This document shows, in pieces, positions 7,863 through 18,814 of a stretch of 64,000 nt of DNA. Position numbers and translations under genes: made by a program. Within the stretch, counting starts at the first letter, position 1. Each line of letters begins with the position of its first letter. Source of the DNA: Pedobacter sp. SYSU D00535 (GTDB lineage Bacteria > Bacteroidota > Bacteroidia > Sphingobacteriales > Sphingobacteriaceae); the NCBI RefSeq assembly GCF_017355855.1, contig NZ_JAFEWD010000010.1, forward strand, positions 62,001 to 126,000. Reading direction: 5' to 3'. Under the pieces are notes generated by a model that saw nothing but the letters and a program-made list of their open reading frames with translations, searched no databases and was not told the DNA's origin.

Positions 7863-10800
7863 ATGGTATTTAGTATTCCCACAAGGAGGAAGATTGCATT
7901 ATCTTTAATAGGCATCTTCATCCTGGATATTGCTACACCTGCTTTAACCTACGCACTCACTTCAGGGCCAACACAGCCAGAAACACAGGCCTTTCAGCCT
8001 GCCAGTGTTTCTGATATGGTTGATCTTAGCACAGGTGATTTCAAATATAACATTCCGTTGCTCGACGTGGACGGATATCCGGTGAACCTGAACTACCAGT
8101 CCGGTATTGGAATGGATGATGAGGCGAGCTGGGTGGGCCTCGGATGGAACCTCAACATCGGTGCTATTAACAGGCAGATGAGGGGGATTCCTGACGATTC
8201 ATTCGGAGATCCTATTATTTCTGAAACCTCAATGAAGGACAAGATCACAATAGGTGGGAGAGGGAACGTTAAGGTGGAGCTAAAAGGAAAGGATAAGAAG
8301 GTAAAATTACCAAGAAAGCTAGCAAAAAAGTTTAAGATGACGGTTTCAGGCACTGTGAATGTGGGGATTTTCAACGACAATTACACAGGGATAGGAGCTG
8401 AGGTTGGAGTGAATCCGGGAATTTCAGTATCGAGTTTGAATGACGGACTGTTGACAGCTGGAATGGGACTTGGAGTTGTTTCAAATACAGTAAGTGGTGC
8501 AGGAGTAGACGTAAGCCCTTATATAAATATGTCATGGCAGAATAAGAGGAGTTGGGATTTGAGTGTAAGTGCCGGGGCAAGTTACAATCTCGGCTATAAC
8601 TCCAGGTCAGGGATGAAGGATATAACTTTAGGTAAGAGCTTTTCCGGCAGTTTTACAGGGAAAAATGTAGGAGCTGCAGCTAGTTTGGACGCTTCAACAT
8701 CATTGGTAAGTTATAACACGGAACCTGTAAGCCCTACAATCCAGGTCCCTTTTGAAACTACTCATCACTCGTTCAGCTTAGACGCAGGAGGTGCAGAACT
8801 TATCATTTTTGCCGGTGGAGGTATTGCGGGCTATCGCACTGTAAGGAAGGTAAAGGATTATAAAACTGAAAAAAAAGGCTATGGCTTTTTGTACTCCGAT
8901 AAGGCAAAGGGGCGGAATGATGCTGTGATGGATTTCATCAGAGAAAAGGATAATCCCTACATTCCTGGAACGCCGAATATAGCAATGCCGGTTCAATTAC
9001 CTGACCTGTTTACGTATACCAGTCAGACGGGTAGTGGGCAGTTTCGCTTGTATAGGAGCACGGGAGCTTTTGGCGATCCTGAAGTTCAGGATAAATCGGA
9101 AACGTATACCGGGGGCGCAGATCTGGGAATAGGTGCTTCATCCGTCCACCTCGGCTTGAAGTATTTCGATCAGAAAACCACGAATTTTTCCCGTAAGTGG
9201 GAGGACGGGAATAACTATTTAAGCAAGGGGGATTTCCAGGTGTACAAATCTGCGGAACCCCAGAAAGAGCATGTATACTTTCGGGTTGTGGGAGAAAAAA
9301 GCGTTGAAGGTCCTAACCTTAATAATTTCTTCAAAAATAATAGTCCGGTAGCCGTTCCGACCTCTGCACGTACTACCGGGGCCAACTTTCGGAAAGCAGA
9401 CGGTTCGATAGAAGCGACAGGAAATATTGAAAACAGCGAGAGACAGGGAAAGCGTACTGTTATTTCGTATCTGACGGCAAAAGAAGCCATGAAAGCAGCT
9501 TTAGATCCTGCCATCAAATTTTATCGTTTGAATGATCCTGCAACATTTGCAGTGCCTGAAGATCATAATAGTGAGTTATTGCTAGAACAGATTCTTCCTC
9601 GCGCAAAAGATTATAGGAAGGACGATCATATTTCTGAAATCAGCGTCAATGATGACGGAGGGGGGCGTACTATCTACGGTATCCCAGTGTATAATGTAGT
9701 TCAACAGGAACTCTCGTTCGCAGTCGGTAACGAAGGAAAGAACGACTATATCGTCCAAAATAAGAATCAGGTGCAGTTCACTATAGACGGGGACAAACCC
9801 TTTCACAAAAAAGGTATTGATGAGTATTTTCAACGTCAAACTTCACCAGCATACGCATCCTCATACCTCCTTACGGCTATTTTATCTCCTGACTATATAG
9901 ACCGAGGTGAAAAAGGAATTTCCGCTGAAGATGCGGGAACAGCCATCAAATTTAATTACTCTAAGTTGAATGGACTATATAAATGGCGTACCCCCTACGC
10001 TACAAATACGGCTACTCTTAGTAAAGGGCTTCTTGCAGATGCAGACGACGATAAGGCCAGTATCGTTTACGGAGAAAAGGAAATAACTTACCTCCATTCC
10101 ATCGAAACGAAAACCAAGATCGCCTACTTTATAACATCGGAAAGGCTCGACGGACTGGGCGTTCAAAACTGGCTTGGGGGAAAAAATCAGGACTTTCGCC
10201 AAAGAAGATTGACTGAAATTATCCTTTATTCTAAGGCCGACGTAAGCAAACCTATAAAGAGAGTAAAGTTTGAATACAATTATGATTTGTGTCCCGGTAC
10301 CCCTAATTCAATCGACGCTAATGGAGGGAAGTTAACTCTTAAAAGGGTTTGGTTCGAATATGGAAATACCTCAAAGGGGAAGAACCATCCCTACACATTT
10401 TCTTACAAAATGAAGATCAGCGGTATCCAACCCCAATATGAGAATATGACTGCTGACAGGTGGGGAACTTATAAACCTGATAACCAAAACCCGGTTCTTC
10501 CTGGCTTTCCTGCCCCGCAAAATGACGTGTTTCCGTATAGCAATCAAAATCAGTCGGAGGCAGACGAGAATGCAGGGTTGTGGAACCTCGAACAGGTGGG
10601 GCTTCCAACGGGCGGGACAATAAACGTCAGCTATGAATCGGACGATTACGCATACGTTCAAAATAAAGATGCTATGCGCATGCAGCACTTCGAATATCTA
10701 GTGGGGCATGACGGGAATCCGATCAGCAGCTCCGACCCGGAAGCCCTTTCGAAGGCGAAGGGACTAAGGGTAAAGCTCAGCAAACTGCCGGAAGATGCGC

Positions 10801-13800
10801 CTCCTGGAACAGATGTTACCCCCTGGTTTAAAAAGACCTATCTAAATGGGTCGGATTACTTATATACGAAGTTTTATGTGAAGATGTCAACTGCTTTCTG
10901 TGAAAGTTATGGAAAGGATTTTGACTTTGTCCCTTGTTATGCTAAAGTCCGCTCAGTTAACATATACGGGAGTGAGGTAAATGTATTTTTTGATGAGATT
11001 GATGAAAAAGGGGTTAAAGATAAGAACCCTATCTGTATAGCTGGATGGCAGAAACTAAAAAACGATTATCCAAAGTATGCAAACAAAGGCTTCAGTAACA
11101 GGGCTCAGGACGGGGATGCTCAATCTAATATAAAAAGGGCTATCAAAGCCTTGGGGAGTTCTATAACAAACTTGGGCGAGCTTACTGAAAGCTTTTATAG
11201 AAAAGCTAACAGACGGAAATTTGCAACCAGCTACCAGCATGCCTTGAGCTTCGTTCGTTTAACAGAAACCGATGGTATTAAGCTAGGAGGGGGAGTGCGG
11301 GTCAAACAGGTTCAGATTCGGGATAACTGGCAGGAAATGTCGACCTCCGCAGCTGTTGATAGAACATACGGGCAGAAGTACACCTATAGAACTAAAAGGG
11401 ACGGTCAGGAGATCAGCAGCGGGGTGGCAGCTTATGAGCCTAATATTGGGGGGGATGAAAATCCTTTGAGGGAGCCAGTGCCGTATGTTCAGGATATAAA
11501 AGGGGCGATAAGTAATTACTTCAACCTGGAAGAACCTTTTGGAGAGTCATTTTATCCGGCGCCCTTAGTTGTATATAGCAAAGTGAAGGTAGAGGATCTG
11601 GGAGCTACCGAGAGAACACCTGCTACAGGATATATCATGAACGAGTTCTACACTGCCAAAGATTTTCCTGTTCGGGTAGGAATGCTGAAGCTCGTCACGG
11701 ACCCCTACCGTCCAAGTAAGCTATATAAAGTGCTGGCCAGCACTAATATCGAGGAACTCGCACTGTCACAGGGATACAGTGTCGAGTTGAATGATATGCA
11801 TGGAAAACCAAAGGCAACCAGGATTTTTAACCAGGCAAATGCTGAAATATCCTCGATTGTTTATAATTATTTTACAGAGCCGACGGGGCCTGAAGAATGG
11901 CGTTTAAAGAACGGGGTACAGGTGGTGAACCAGGACGGAAGCGTCGTAGAACGAACAATAGGAAGGGATGTTGAATTCTTTACCGATATGCGAGAGCAAC
12001 TCTCATCTAACAGTGGCAAATCAATCAATCTCGGACTGGATTTTCCCCGCATTTTCCCAATCCCTCACTGGCCCAAGCTTAATAATAGCGACTATAAGCT
12101 GTTCCGTTCTACATCTGCGGTTAAAGTAGTGCAATATTACGGTGTTCTTAAGGAGGTAATTAAGACAGAAAATGGATCTTCTATAAGTACAGAGAACATC
12201 GCATTCGACGGACTTACGGGAGAAGCGCTCGTTACCAAAACTCAGAACGAATTTAACGACGATATCTATTCTGTAAACCTTCCTGCGTATTGGATATACA
12301 AGGGGATGGGAGCAGCCTACCAGAATCTGGGAATGTATATTGAGAACCTCGATGGATTAACCATAAGCAACTCTCCATATAATCAACTTTTAAACCCAGG
12401 AGATGAAATAATAAGTATCAGAACTGGTACTTCTTATTGGGTAGTGGAAACTAATGGAGTCAAAAGACTTATAAAAAAGGATGGAAGTATCTACAAAGGT
12501 TCGATTGCTACCGCGAAGTTAGTTAGATCGTCCTTTAGAAATCTTCTGCAGGCCACTACCGGTTCCCTTGTATGCCTTACCAATCCAATTACAAATGGGC
12601 ATTTTGCGTTTGCTTTAAATGCTGGTTTTGAAGATCTGAAAGTGATTAATGCTTCTGTCCAGACGTATGACGACAAATGGGTAGTTGAGGACATTGATGA
12701 AAAGGTCCCAGTATTAAATTCGCTTGGACTCTGTAGTGACATTCCCGGTTCAGATGGTCTAATGGATCATCGACACAACTCAATTACCCGGACAGATGGT
12801 AAGCTGCCGTCAAAATTCTGGATTGACAGGCAACAAGGCGGCGGTGGCGCATATGGAAGATGTGGGATCAAGCTATGTGAAACGAAATTTGGAGAGACAG
12901 TTGAAGCAGTTGAAGCTGGGCTTGAATCAAGTTTCGAGATCTCAACAGAAGGGGATTATGTTTTCGCTTTTACTGGAAACACGAATAGGTCCAAATGGAG
13001 GATCACAAACTGCACTGACCCAACCTTTCAAGAGATCTCGGATGTTTCCTCCGATCAGTGCAGCCTAAATCATATGCTTTTGTACGTCTATCATTTAAAA
13101 CCGGGCCGTTACATTATTGATTATTCTTTTGGAGCCTACCGACGCGCTTCGGTCTCAAACCCTTACATTTTCCCCGACAGAACTGGAGGGTTCGAAATTT
13201 ATACGAACACGTTTTCCGAATTAATTCATACTGATGACGCCGGGTCAGGGGTGAATATTATAAATAGCTCCAGAATGCTAATTGGCACAGGTAAATATCG
13301 TGCGTATCAAAAGGTGAAGCACTTTGGGAGCGATGAGGTGGAAAAGAGCTACTTACACGGTAATGTCATCGACTACTGCGACATAGATGCTCAAAGAGGG
13401 GATCCCTTCATAAACCCCTACTATAGGGGATATTTGGGAAACTGGTATCCTTTCGAGAAATATGTATTTCAAACTCAAAGAGAATACAATAATATCTTTA
13501 GGACTGATAAAAAGGGACTTGATACAAGAAATTCTGGATATTTCAGTTCCTACAACCCATTCTGGAGATATTCAAATTCGGGCTGGGTTAGAAATGGAGC
13601 TGGACAGGGCTGGCTGGCGGCAAGTGCTGTCAGCCTATATGATCGCTATGGGCAGGAATTGGAAAATAGAGATGCGTTGGGACGCTACAGCGCCGCCATC
13701 TTTGACTTTAATGGAGAGCTCCCTGCTGCCGTCGCTTCAAATGCTATGAACAGGGAAGTTTATGTGGAAGGATTTGAGGATAATAATTTTCGGAAAGAAA

Positions 13801-14486
13801 ACGGCCTAGGAAAAGGCATAACAGAATTTAGGCAGGAGAGTGGAGAGGAAATATTTAAAAGTGCGGTTAACACAAGAGCGCACTCAGGAAATTATAGTCT
13901 AGTGATTCCTGCCTCGGGTATGATACTTTCTTCCTTTACTCATGGCAATACCCATAAGGGACATTCAGGACAGTACTTCGAAATAGCCGCGACGAATGAA
14001 TACCAGTTGCTAAAAGGAAAGGGTATTTATCCAAACGGCTTTGAGCCTAAACCATCTACTGCATATATAATCAATGCCTGGGTGAAGGATGGTCATCCAG
14101 AAAATAAAAACCTGGACCTTACTTATTCTGTAAATGGACAGCTTCTGAACTTTAGATGCAAAACAGTGGTCGAGGGCTGGAAGTTGATAGAAGGAACGTT
14201 CACGAGTCCCCCAACTAACACGAATTTCAATCTCCAAATAGTAGCTTCGCCTGGAGCAGAAGTTTTCATCGATGATATCCGAATACATCCTTCTAACTCA
14301 CATGTAAAATCCTACGCGTATGATGAGAAGAACTTTAAGCTGATGGCTGAACTGGATGAGAACGGCTTTGCGACTTTTTATGAATATGATGACGAAGGCT
14401 CATTGGCAAGGGTGAAAAAAGAAACAGAGCGAGGAATTGTTACAATTAAAGAGAGCAGATCTTCCTATAAAAAGAGAGCATTGTAA
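7863..14486 (+). CDS. Giant SpvB/TcB-like secreted shell protein
   Basis: 2207 residues with an N-terminal hydrophobic signal (RRKIALSLIGIFILDIA). Residues about 50-105 (VDLSTGDFKYNIPLLDVDG, NLNYQSGIGMDDEASW, VGLGWNLNIGAI) match the opening of SpvB/TcB-type and related Bacteroidota Rhs-like proteins. A very long beta-rich body follows. Near 1966-2143 is a carbohydrate-binding-like jelly roll (AHSGNYSLVIPAS ... VFIDDIRIHP), and the last 60 residues contain a YD-type repeat (ATFYEYDDEGSLARVK). It stops just after this repeat and has neither Rhs core nor toxin, as if the chassis continued in the later genes of the operon. A role as the TcB-like half of a cocoon is inference from order and motif. 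Confidence 0.75.
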   Translation: MVFSIPTRRKIALSLIGIFILDIATPALTYALTSGPTQPETQAFQPASVSDMVDLSTGDFKYNIPLLDVDGYPVNLNYQSGIGMDDEASWVGLGWNLNIGAINRQMRGIPDDSFGDPIISETSMKDKITIGGRGNVKVELKGKDKKVKLPRKLAKKFKMTVSGTVNVGIFNDNYTGIGAEVGVNPGISVSSLNDGLLTAGMGLGVVSNTVSGAGVDVSPYINMSWQNKRSWDLSVSAGASYNLGYNSRSGMKDITLGKSFSGSFTGKNVGAAASLDASTSLVSYNTEPVSPTIQVPFETTHHSFSLDAGGAELIIFAGGGIAGYRTVRKVKDYKTEKKGYGFLYSDKAKGRNDAVMDFIREKDNPYIPGTPNIAMPVQLPDLFTYTSQTGSGQFRLYRSTGAFGDPEVQDKSETYTGGADLGIGASSVHLGLKYFDQKTTNFSRKWEDGNNYLSKGDFQVYKSAEPQKEHVYFRVVGEKSVEGPNLNNFFKNNSPVAVPTSARTTGANFRKADGSIEATGNIENSERQGKRTVISYLTAKEAMKAALDPAIKFYRLNDPATFAVPEDHNSELLLEQILPRAKDYRKDDHISEISVNDDGGGRTIYGIPVYNVVQQELSFAVGNEGKNDYIVQNKNQVQFTIDGDKPFHKKGIDEYFQRQTSPAYASSYLLTAILSPDYIDRGEKGISAEDAGTAIKFNYSKLNGLYKWRTPYATNTATLSKGLLADADDDKASIVYGEKEITYLHSIETKTKIAYFITSERLDGLGVQNWLGGKNQDFRQRRLTEIILYSKADVSKPIKRVKFEYNYDLCPGTPNSIDANGGKLTLKRVWFEYGNTSKGKNHPYTFSYKMKISGIQPQYENMTADRWGTYKPDNQNPVLPGFPAPQNDVFPYSNQNQSEADENAGLWNLEQVGLPTGGTINVSYESDDYAYVQNKDAMRMQHFEYLVGHDGNPISSSDPEALSKAKGLRVKLSKLPEDAPPGTDVTPWFKKTYLNGSDYLYTKFYVKMSTAFCESYGKDFDFVPCYAKVRSVNIYGSEVNVFFDEIDEKGVKDKNPICIAGWQKLKNDYPKYANKGFSNRAQDGDAQSNIKRAIKALGSSITNLGELTESFYRKANRRKFATSYQHALSFVRLTETDGIKLGGGVRVKQVQIRDNWQEMSTSAAVDRTYGQKYTYRTKRDGQEISSGVAAYEPNIGGDENPLREPVPYVQDIKGAISNYFNLEEPFGESFYPAPLVVYSKVKVEDLGATERTPATGYIMNEFYTAKDFPVRVGMLKLVTDPYRPSKLYKVLASTNIEELALSQGYSVELNDMHGKPKATRIFNQANAEISSIVYNYFTEPTGPEEWRLKNGVQVVNQDGSVVERTIGRDVEFFTDMREQLSSNSGKSINLGLDFPRIFPIPHWPKLNNSDYKLFRSTSAVKVVQYYGVLKEVIKTENGSSISTENIAFDGLTGEALVTKTQNEFNDDIYSVNLPAYWIYKGMGAAYQNLGMYIENLDGLTISNSPYNQLLNPGDEIISIRTGTSYWVVETNGVKRLIKKDGSIYKGSIATAKLVRSSFRNLLQATTGSLVCLTNPITNGHFAFALNAGFEDLKVINASVQTYDDKWVVEDIDEKVPVLNSLGLCSDIPGSDGLMDHRHNSITRTDGKLPSKFWIDRQQGGGGAYGRCGIKLCETKFGETVEAVEAGLESSFEISTEGDYVFAFTGNTNRSKWRITNCTDPTFQEISDVSSDQCSLNHMLLYVYHLKPGRYIIDYSFGAYRRASVSNPYIFPDRTGGFEIYTNTFSELIHTDDAGSGVNIINSSRMLIGTGKYRAYQKVKHFGSDEVEKSYLHGNVIDYCDIDAQRGDPFINPYYRGYLGNWYPFEKYVFQTQREYNNIFRTDKKGLDTRNSGYFSSYNPFWRYSNSGWVRNGAGQGWLAASAVSLYDRYGQELENRDALGRYSAAIFDFNGELPAAVASNAMNREVYVEGFEDNNFRKENGLGKGITEFRQESGEEIFKSAVNTRAHSGNYSLVIPASGMILSSFTHGNTHKGHSGQYFEIAATNEYQLLKGKGIYPNGFEPKPSTAYIINAWVKDGHPENKNLDLTYSVNGQLLNFRCKTVVEGWKLIEGTFTSPPTNTNFNLQIVASPGAEVFIDDIRIHPSNSHVKSYAYDEKNFKLMAELDENGFATFYEYDDEGSLARVKKETERGIVTIKESRSSYKKRAL

Positions 14487-14499
14487 GCAGTTTAAAGAG

Positions 14500-15291
14500 A
14501 TGAAAGGTATTGCAACAATAATAAAGAAAAGTTATTTGGCAATTGCGCTTAGCTGTATTACACTGGCATGTGTGGCAATTAGCGCAGAGGTATTCAAGTC
14601 TGAAAAAGGGGAAGCTCGTTTACCAAAAAAGGCAGGGAGGTCATTGAAGTCAGAAACTGATGAACAGCTTCTGTCCAAGATGGAAAGGGTATGCTCCATG
14701 CTGGATATTAACAGACCGGAGTGTTTTGTTGAAGGTTCAGTCAGTTCTTATACTCAAGGAAATACTTTAGACGTAGAGGGAACACTTCCTTATATCTATA
14801 GCAAGCGGGGAAATGATTTCTATTACAAATTAGGTCAAACCGAGACAATAAATGCCAAGGGCTTGTACATCTATATCGACCCGGACGCGAAGAAGGTCTT
14901 GCTCTCCGACCAAAAAGTCCTTACGGATAGTTCCCCCAATGCTATTCATGAGCTTTTTAAACAAATTTTAGAAGATCGTTTTGCTGTTAGAACTAAGTTT
15001 GAGGGTGATAATCAGGTGATTACACTTCTGAATGAGATGCATTTAAGTTGCAAAGAATATAGCGTAAGTTTTGATACGTTGAGTCTAAAGCCGAACAGGG
15101 TTTTTTGCAGGATGCCCAACTCAAATGCTGCAGGATCCACAGGGGGTGACCTTGTCCTTGATATGCGCCTGCAAACAGTTTCCAGTATTTCTCAAATTGA
15201 AAAGTTTGTGTCAAAGCCTGTGATAATTCGGGACGATAATAAATGGACGCTCAGCAAGGAGTTTCAAGGATATGAGTTGGTGATAATGTAA
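14500..15291 (+). CDS. Secreted protein of unknown function in the Rhs operon
   Basis: The start is taken as ATG 14500 (13 bp after the giant gene's stop, with AAAGAG just upstream), giving MKGIATIIKKSYLAIALS..., a signal peptide or N-terminal membrane anchor, and a 263-residue product. Earlier in-frame codons overlap the upstream gene and would bury the signal. The mature part is mixed alpha/beta with four cysteines (VCSMLD, ECFVEG, LSCKEY, FCRMP) that could form disulfides outside the cytoplasm. No family recognised. Its place between the two giant proteins suggests an accessory or chaperone role for their export or assembly. Confidence 0.55.
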   Translation: MKGIATIIKKSYLAIALSCITLACVAISAEVFKSEKGEARLPKKAGRSLKSETDEQLLSKMERVCSMLDINRPECFVEGSVSSYTQGNTLDVEGTLPYIYSKRGNDFYYKLGQTETINAKGLYIYIDPDAKKVLLSDQKVLTDSSPNAIHELFKQILEDRFAVRTKFEGDNQVITLLNEMHLSCKEYSVSFDTLSLKPNRVFCRMPNSNAAGSTGGDLVLDMRLQTVSSISQIEKFVSKPVIIRDDNKWTLSKEFQGYELVIM

Positions 15292-15373
15292 GCGCTAAAG
15301 ATTGAGTTCAGAGAATATCTGTTCCGCTTTAGAGTAAAAATAGAATATAGATACCTTAAACAATAGTTGGTCT

Positions 15374-18300
15374 ATGGTAAGAATTTTACAAAAGACTTTT
15401 ATACTGATATTTCTTTTATCACTTCTGAAGACTGAAAAGAGTAAGGCAGGCGAGGAGCCTTACGAGTCGTTTCTAAGAGGCACTTTGAGCAAGGGCGCGG
15501 TAGTGTCAATACAAGACGAGAAATTTAATAATCCATCCTTCAACAAGGAACTTATCACTGATATGTCTGTGGATAATTTTATCTCACTCAGAATCTTGGA
15601 TGACACCCCTATCAATCAGTCTTTTAGCTGCACGGTATCCCTGAGGGTCGAATATTTTAGTGATCCTTCGCAAACAGATCCTACCGTAATCGATCCTGTT
15701 AATCTTACTGTCAAGTACACCAACGATGGGACTGCTGTACTTCAGGATCTGTATAAATTTAATTCAGGATACCTGGTGAATGTTCATATAACAAACATTA
15801 GTAGTCCCGAACTTGGGGAAACTCTTCCTCCGGTATTGCAAATAAGCAATAAGATCATAGTTAACAGGATATACAAATTCACTCCGGATCTTGGTTTGGG
15901 TCTAATAGGAACCCTAAATAGTAATAACAGCGTAAATACGAGCTTTGGCTCTCTTAGTTTATCATGGCCAGCTGTAATAGGTGCCCAAGAGTATGACCTG
16001 GAGTGGGTCGCAGTAGATGAAGGAAGTGAATTTGAAGCCACAGTCAACAGCATGGCTGCAGGGACTGAGGTTGCAGGAATGGCCGACAAGTTGTTCCGAA
16101 ACAATGCAACGAGGATAACAACGGATGATAACGCTTATAAACTCGCATTGGTTTTTAACTCGAAGTATATTGTTTCGAGGATAAGGCAAGTTGCTTACAA
16201 TGCTCAGGGGGTGCGGGTAGAGGGCGATTGGCAGTATAAACAGAATAATGCGTCCAGAAGCTATGCTGTTTGGAATATCGAGAATTTATGGCATGAGAAG
16301 AACTTAAACTGGCAATACTCTGTAGCCTACGCGGAAGAGGGAAAAAAGAAAGAGGTAATAAGCTACTTCGACGGTACCCTTCGGGGCCGTCAAACTGCTA
16401 CAATTAACAGTTCAGATAATGTGGCGGTGGTGCAGGAGAATATTTACGACGAGTTTGGCAGGGCTGTGGCAAATATTCTTCCCGCTCCGGTAAAAGAAAA
16501 TGCGACTGGCTCCGAAAACCTTCATTTTTTTAGGAATTTTAACAGAAATCTTAATAATCAGCCTTATACCTTTGCGGATATAGCCCAACTTTGCGAACTA
16601 AAACCTTCAGCCCTCAGTACTTCCTCAGGGGCATCAAAATACTATTCAGACAAAAACCAGTTTATAGCGGAGAATGGATTTAAAAGTAACAGAAACTTTG
16701 ATAAATACATCCCCCATGCCGAGGGGTACCCGTTTTCCATAACTCAGTACACCGCAGATAATACCGGTCGCATCAAAATTCAGGGTGGAGTAGGACAAAC
16801 CTTTCAACCTGGATTGGCAGATTTGAGTAAAACAACGAAATACTTCTACGGTACTCCTACTCAGGGAGAGTTAGACCGGCTATTTGGAAATGACGTGGGA
16901 TATGCGAACCACTACCTGAAGAATATGGTGATTGATCCTAACGGGCAGATTAGCATTAGTTATTTGAATGCCAGCGGAAAAACGATCGCAACAGCTTTAA
17001 CGGGAAATGCTCCTGATGGTATGGATGCCCTTCCCTCGTCGGAAAATGCAGCAAAAACGCAGAGAATCTCGCTGCTCACGCATCCGCAGTTTCGGTTTGA
17101 TGCGTCTGCACTCAGCCTCTCGGCGAGCACGACTCACCTGGTGTCTGCCCCGGGGAAGGTATTAATTGAATACGATATCGAAAGATTAATAGCATGTTAT
17201 ACTGAAGGGACATTTAAGCTATGCAAGGATTGTTTCTACGATCTTAGTATTAGAATCACGGATGATTGCGGAGAAGAAGTGTTTAACAATAGTAGTGCCC
17301 CCGTAAAAATTGGATATGCGGGCGTAGCGGAAGTAAAGTCTATAGAACCAGACTTCAAGAAAATCGGAGAGTATAATGTCACCTTCAATTTTGTGTTGAG
17401 CAAGCAAGGAATGGAAACTTATGCTGACAACTTTATCAGAGAAGGCCAGGTAGATGGCCAGGTGAAGAAAGAGCTGGTATTCGTGAAGAAATATCTGGAT
17501 GAGCTTGGCTTAGGAACGTTCGGAGGTTGTGAAAGATGCAAGGAAGCGTTGGGAACACAGGAGGATTTCACGGAGATGTTCAAGGAGAAGTTGCTGGAAC
17601 TGCAGCTCGCTACCACCGATATCAGTGCTTTGGAGGACTGGATCAGCGGGAAGTACCAGGTTCTGAGTCAGCAGTGTCAGGCGCTCCAAGCCTCCTGCGT
17701 GGCTCCTTCGCCTTGTGAGAAGTATATAGGCCCAATGCTAGAAGACGTTTCCCCGGGTGGCCAGTACGCCATGTTTGATACTAACAACAAGGTTCTTGAG
17801 CCTGAACTTAACGTATTAAAAAACTACTGGGCCACTGAATTTAGTCTTCCTGCAGGTTCTACGGCACCTGAGGCAGATCTTGTAACTCTTGACGACGGCT
17901 CGGTCATTTCGCCGTATGATGAGGCCTTTGTTTTGGAGACAGTAAATGGGCAAAAGGTTTTTACTGCGAAGAACCTGCTTGTACACTGGAAGCCGGAATG
18001 GGCTCACCGGTTTCTTAAATACCACCCGGAACAGTGTAAGCTGGAGTTCTGTGAGGCTAATAAGCAGTACGTAGCGTGGGATAATCTCGTTAGTGAGAAA
18101 ATAACACACTCGGAAACTTCTAGCATCCCAGGCGCAGTAGGTACCTATAATCACAATAGCCCTTCCTGGCTCCTCGACATTGATCCTTTCTTTAATACTG
18201 GGCCCGGAGCGATATATAAATTGGCAATACAAAAAGACCTCACTCAGTACACAAGTGAAGTACTGGGAGCAAGTGTTGCGACTAAGAATGTACAGCAATT

Positions 18301-18814
18301 TATCGATTACTTCCTATACTGTGGTGATGCAAAAGGTAGAACTAATAACAACAGGATTGCGGGAACAAATAATATAGACTGGGAAGCATGCAATCCAGTT
18401 GCTGACTGCCGGGTACCCAACAGAGAATGGCAACAATACCAGGAAATGTATCTGGAACTAAAGGAAGATTATTATAAAAAGTATCGTGATGAAGTTTACT
18501 GCCCTTACAAGCAGTGTCTCATAGGTATTCCTGCTGCTTTACCAATTCCAGGAGAAATAAGCGCCCGAGATTTTTATATAATGAAATCGACTTCTGTCTC
18601 TGCCTGTAGCGGCATGGAACAAAGAATCGATGTGCTGCTGATGAACGGAAAAACGTTAAAACCGACGAAAGTGCTGGTATACATCCCTGGGCAAACAGGT
18701 GTAGCAGAGCTTGATTTCAATATAGGAGAAACTGTAAAATCAGTTTGTGTGCCGTTTAACATTCCAGCGAGTGCCATGAAAGTTAGCGATGTTTTAGTAC
18801 TTGAAGAACCATGA
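15374..18814 (+). CDS. Rhs-associated protein with DUF6443-type cap domain
   Basis: 1146 residues with an N-terminal signal peptide (KTFILIFLLSLLKTEKSKAG). After beta-sandwich segments (about 60-300; LSWPAVIGAQEYDLEW is FN3-like), residues about 325-390 (EVISYFDGTLRGRQTATI, then ENIYDEFGRAVANILPAP) match the DUF6443 region that normally opens Bacteroidota Rhs proteins directly before their YD repeats. The C-terminal half has several CxxC/CxxxC pairs (CERCKE, CQALQASC). It lacks the Rhs core and any toxin; these are in the next gene, which overlaps by 4 bp (ATGA). The pair looks like one Rhs protein divided into two translationally coupled chains. Confidence 0.75.
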   Translation: MVRILQKTFILIFLLSLLKTEKSKAGEEPYESFLRGTLSKGAVVSIQDEKFNNPSFNKELITDMSVDNFISLRILDDTPINQSFSCTVSLRVEYFSDPSQTDPTVIDPVNLTVKYTNDGTAVLQDLYKFNSGYLVNVHITNISSPELGETLPPVLQISNKIIVNRIYKFTPDLGLGLIGTLNSNNSVNTSFGSLSLSWPAVIGAQEYDLEWVAVDEGSEFEATVNSMAAGTEVAGMADKLFRNNATRITTDDNAYKLALVFNSKYIVSRIRQVAYNAQGVRVEGDWQYKQNNASRSYAVWNIENLWHEKNLNWQYSVAYAEEGKKKEVISYFDGTLRGRQTATINSSDNVAVVQENIYDEFGRAVANILPAPVKENATGSENLHFFRNFNRNLNNQPYTFADIAQLCELKPSALSTSSGASKYYSDKNQFIAENGFKSNRNFDKYIPHAEGYPFSITQYTADNTGRIKIQGGVGQTFQPGLADLSKTTKYFYGTPTQGELDRLFGNDVGYANHYLKNMVIDPNGQISISYLNASGKTIATALTGNAPDGMDALPSSENAAKTQRISLLTHPQFRFDASALSLSASTTHLVSAPGKVLIEYDIERLIACYTEGTFKLCKDCFYDLSIRITDDCGEEVFNNSSAPVKIGYAGVAEVKSIEPDFKKIGEYNVTFNFVLSKQGMETYADNFIREGQVDGQVKKELVFVKKYLDELGLGTFGGCERCKEALGTQEDFTEMFKEKLLELQLATTDISALEDWISGKYQVLSQQCQALQASCVAPSPCEKYIGPMLEDVSPGGQYAMFDTNNKVLEPELNVLKNYWATEFSLPAGSTAPEADLVTLDDGSVISPYDEAFVLETVNGQKVFTAKNLLVHWKPEWAHRFLKYHPEQCKLEFCEANKQYVAWDNLVSEKITHSETSSIPGAVGTYNHNSPSWLLDIDPFFNTGPGAIYKLAIQKDLTQYTSEVLGASVATKNVQQFIDYFLYCGDAKGRTNNNRIAGTNNIDWEACNPVADCRVPNREWQQYQEMYLELKEDYYKKYRDEVYCPYKQCLIGIPAALPIPGEISARDFYIMKSTSVSACSGMEQRIDVLLMNGKTLKPTKVLVYIPGQTGVAELDFNIGETVKSVCVPFNIPASAMKVSDVLVLEEP

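Noticed and set aside
12796-13749. Plus-strand frames inside the giant SpvB-like gene
   Set aside because: Out-of-frame shadows of a continuous 2207-codon gene.
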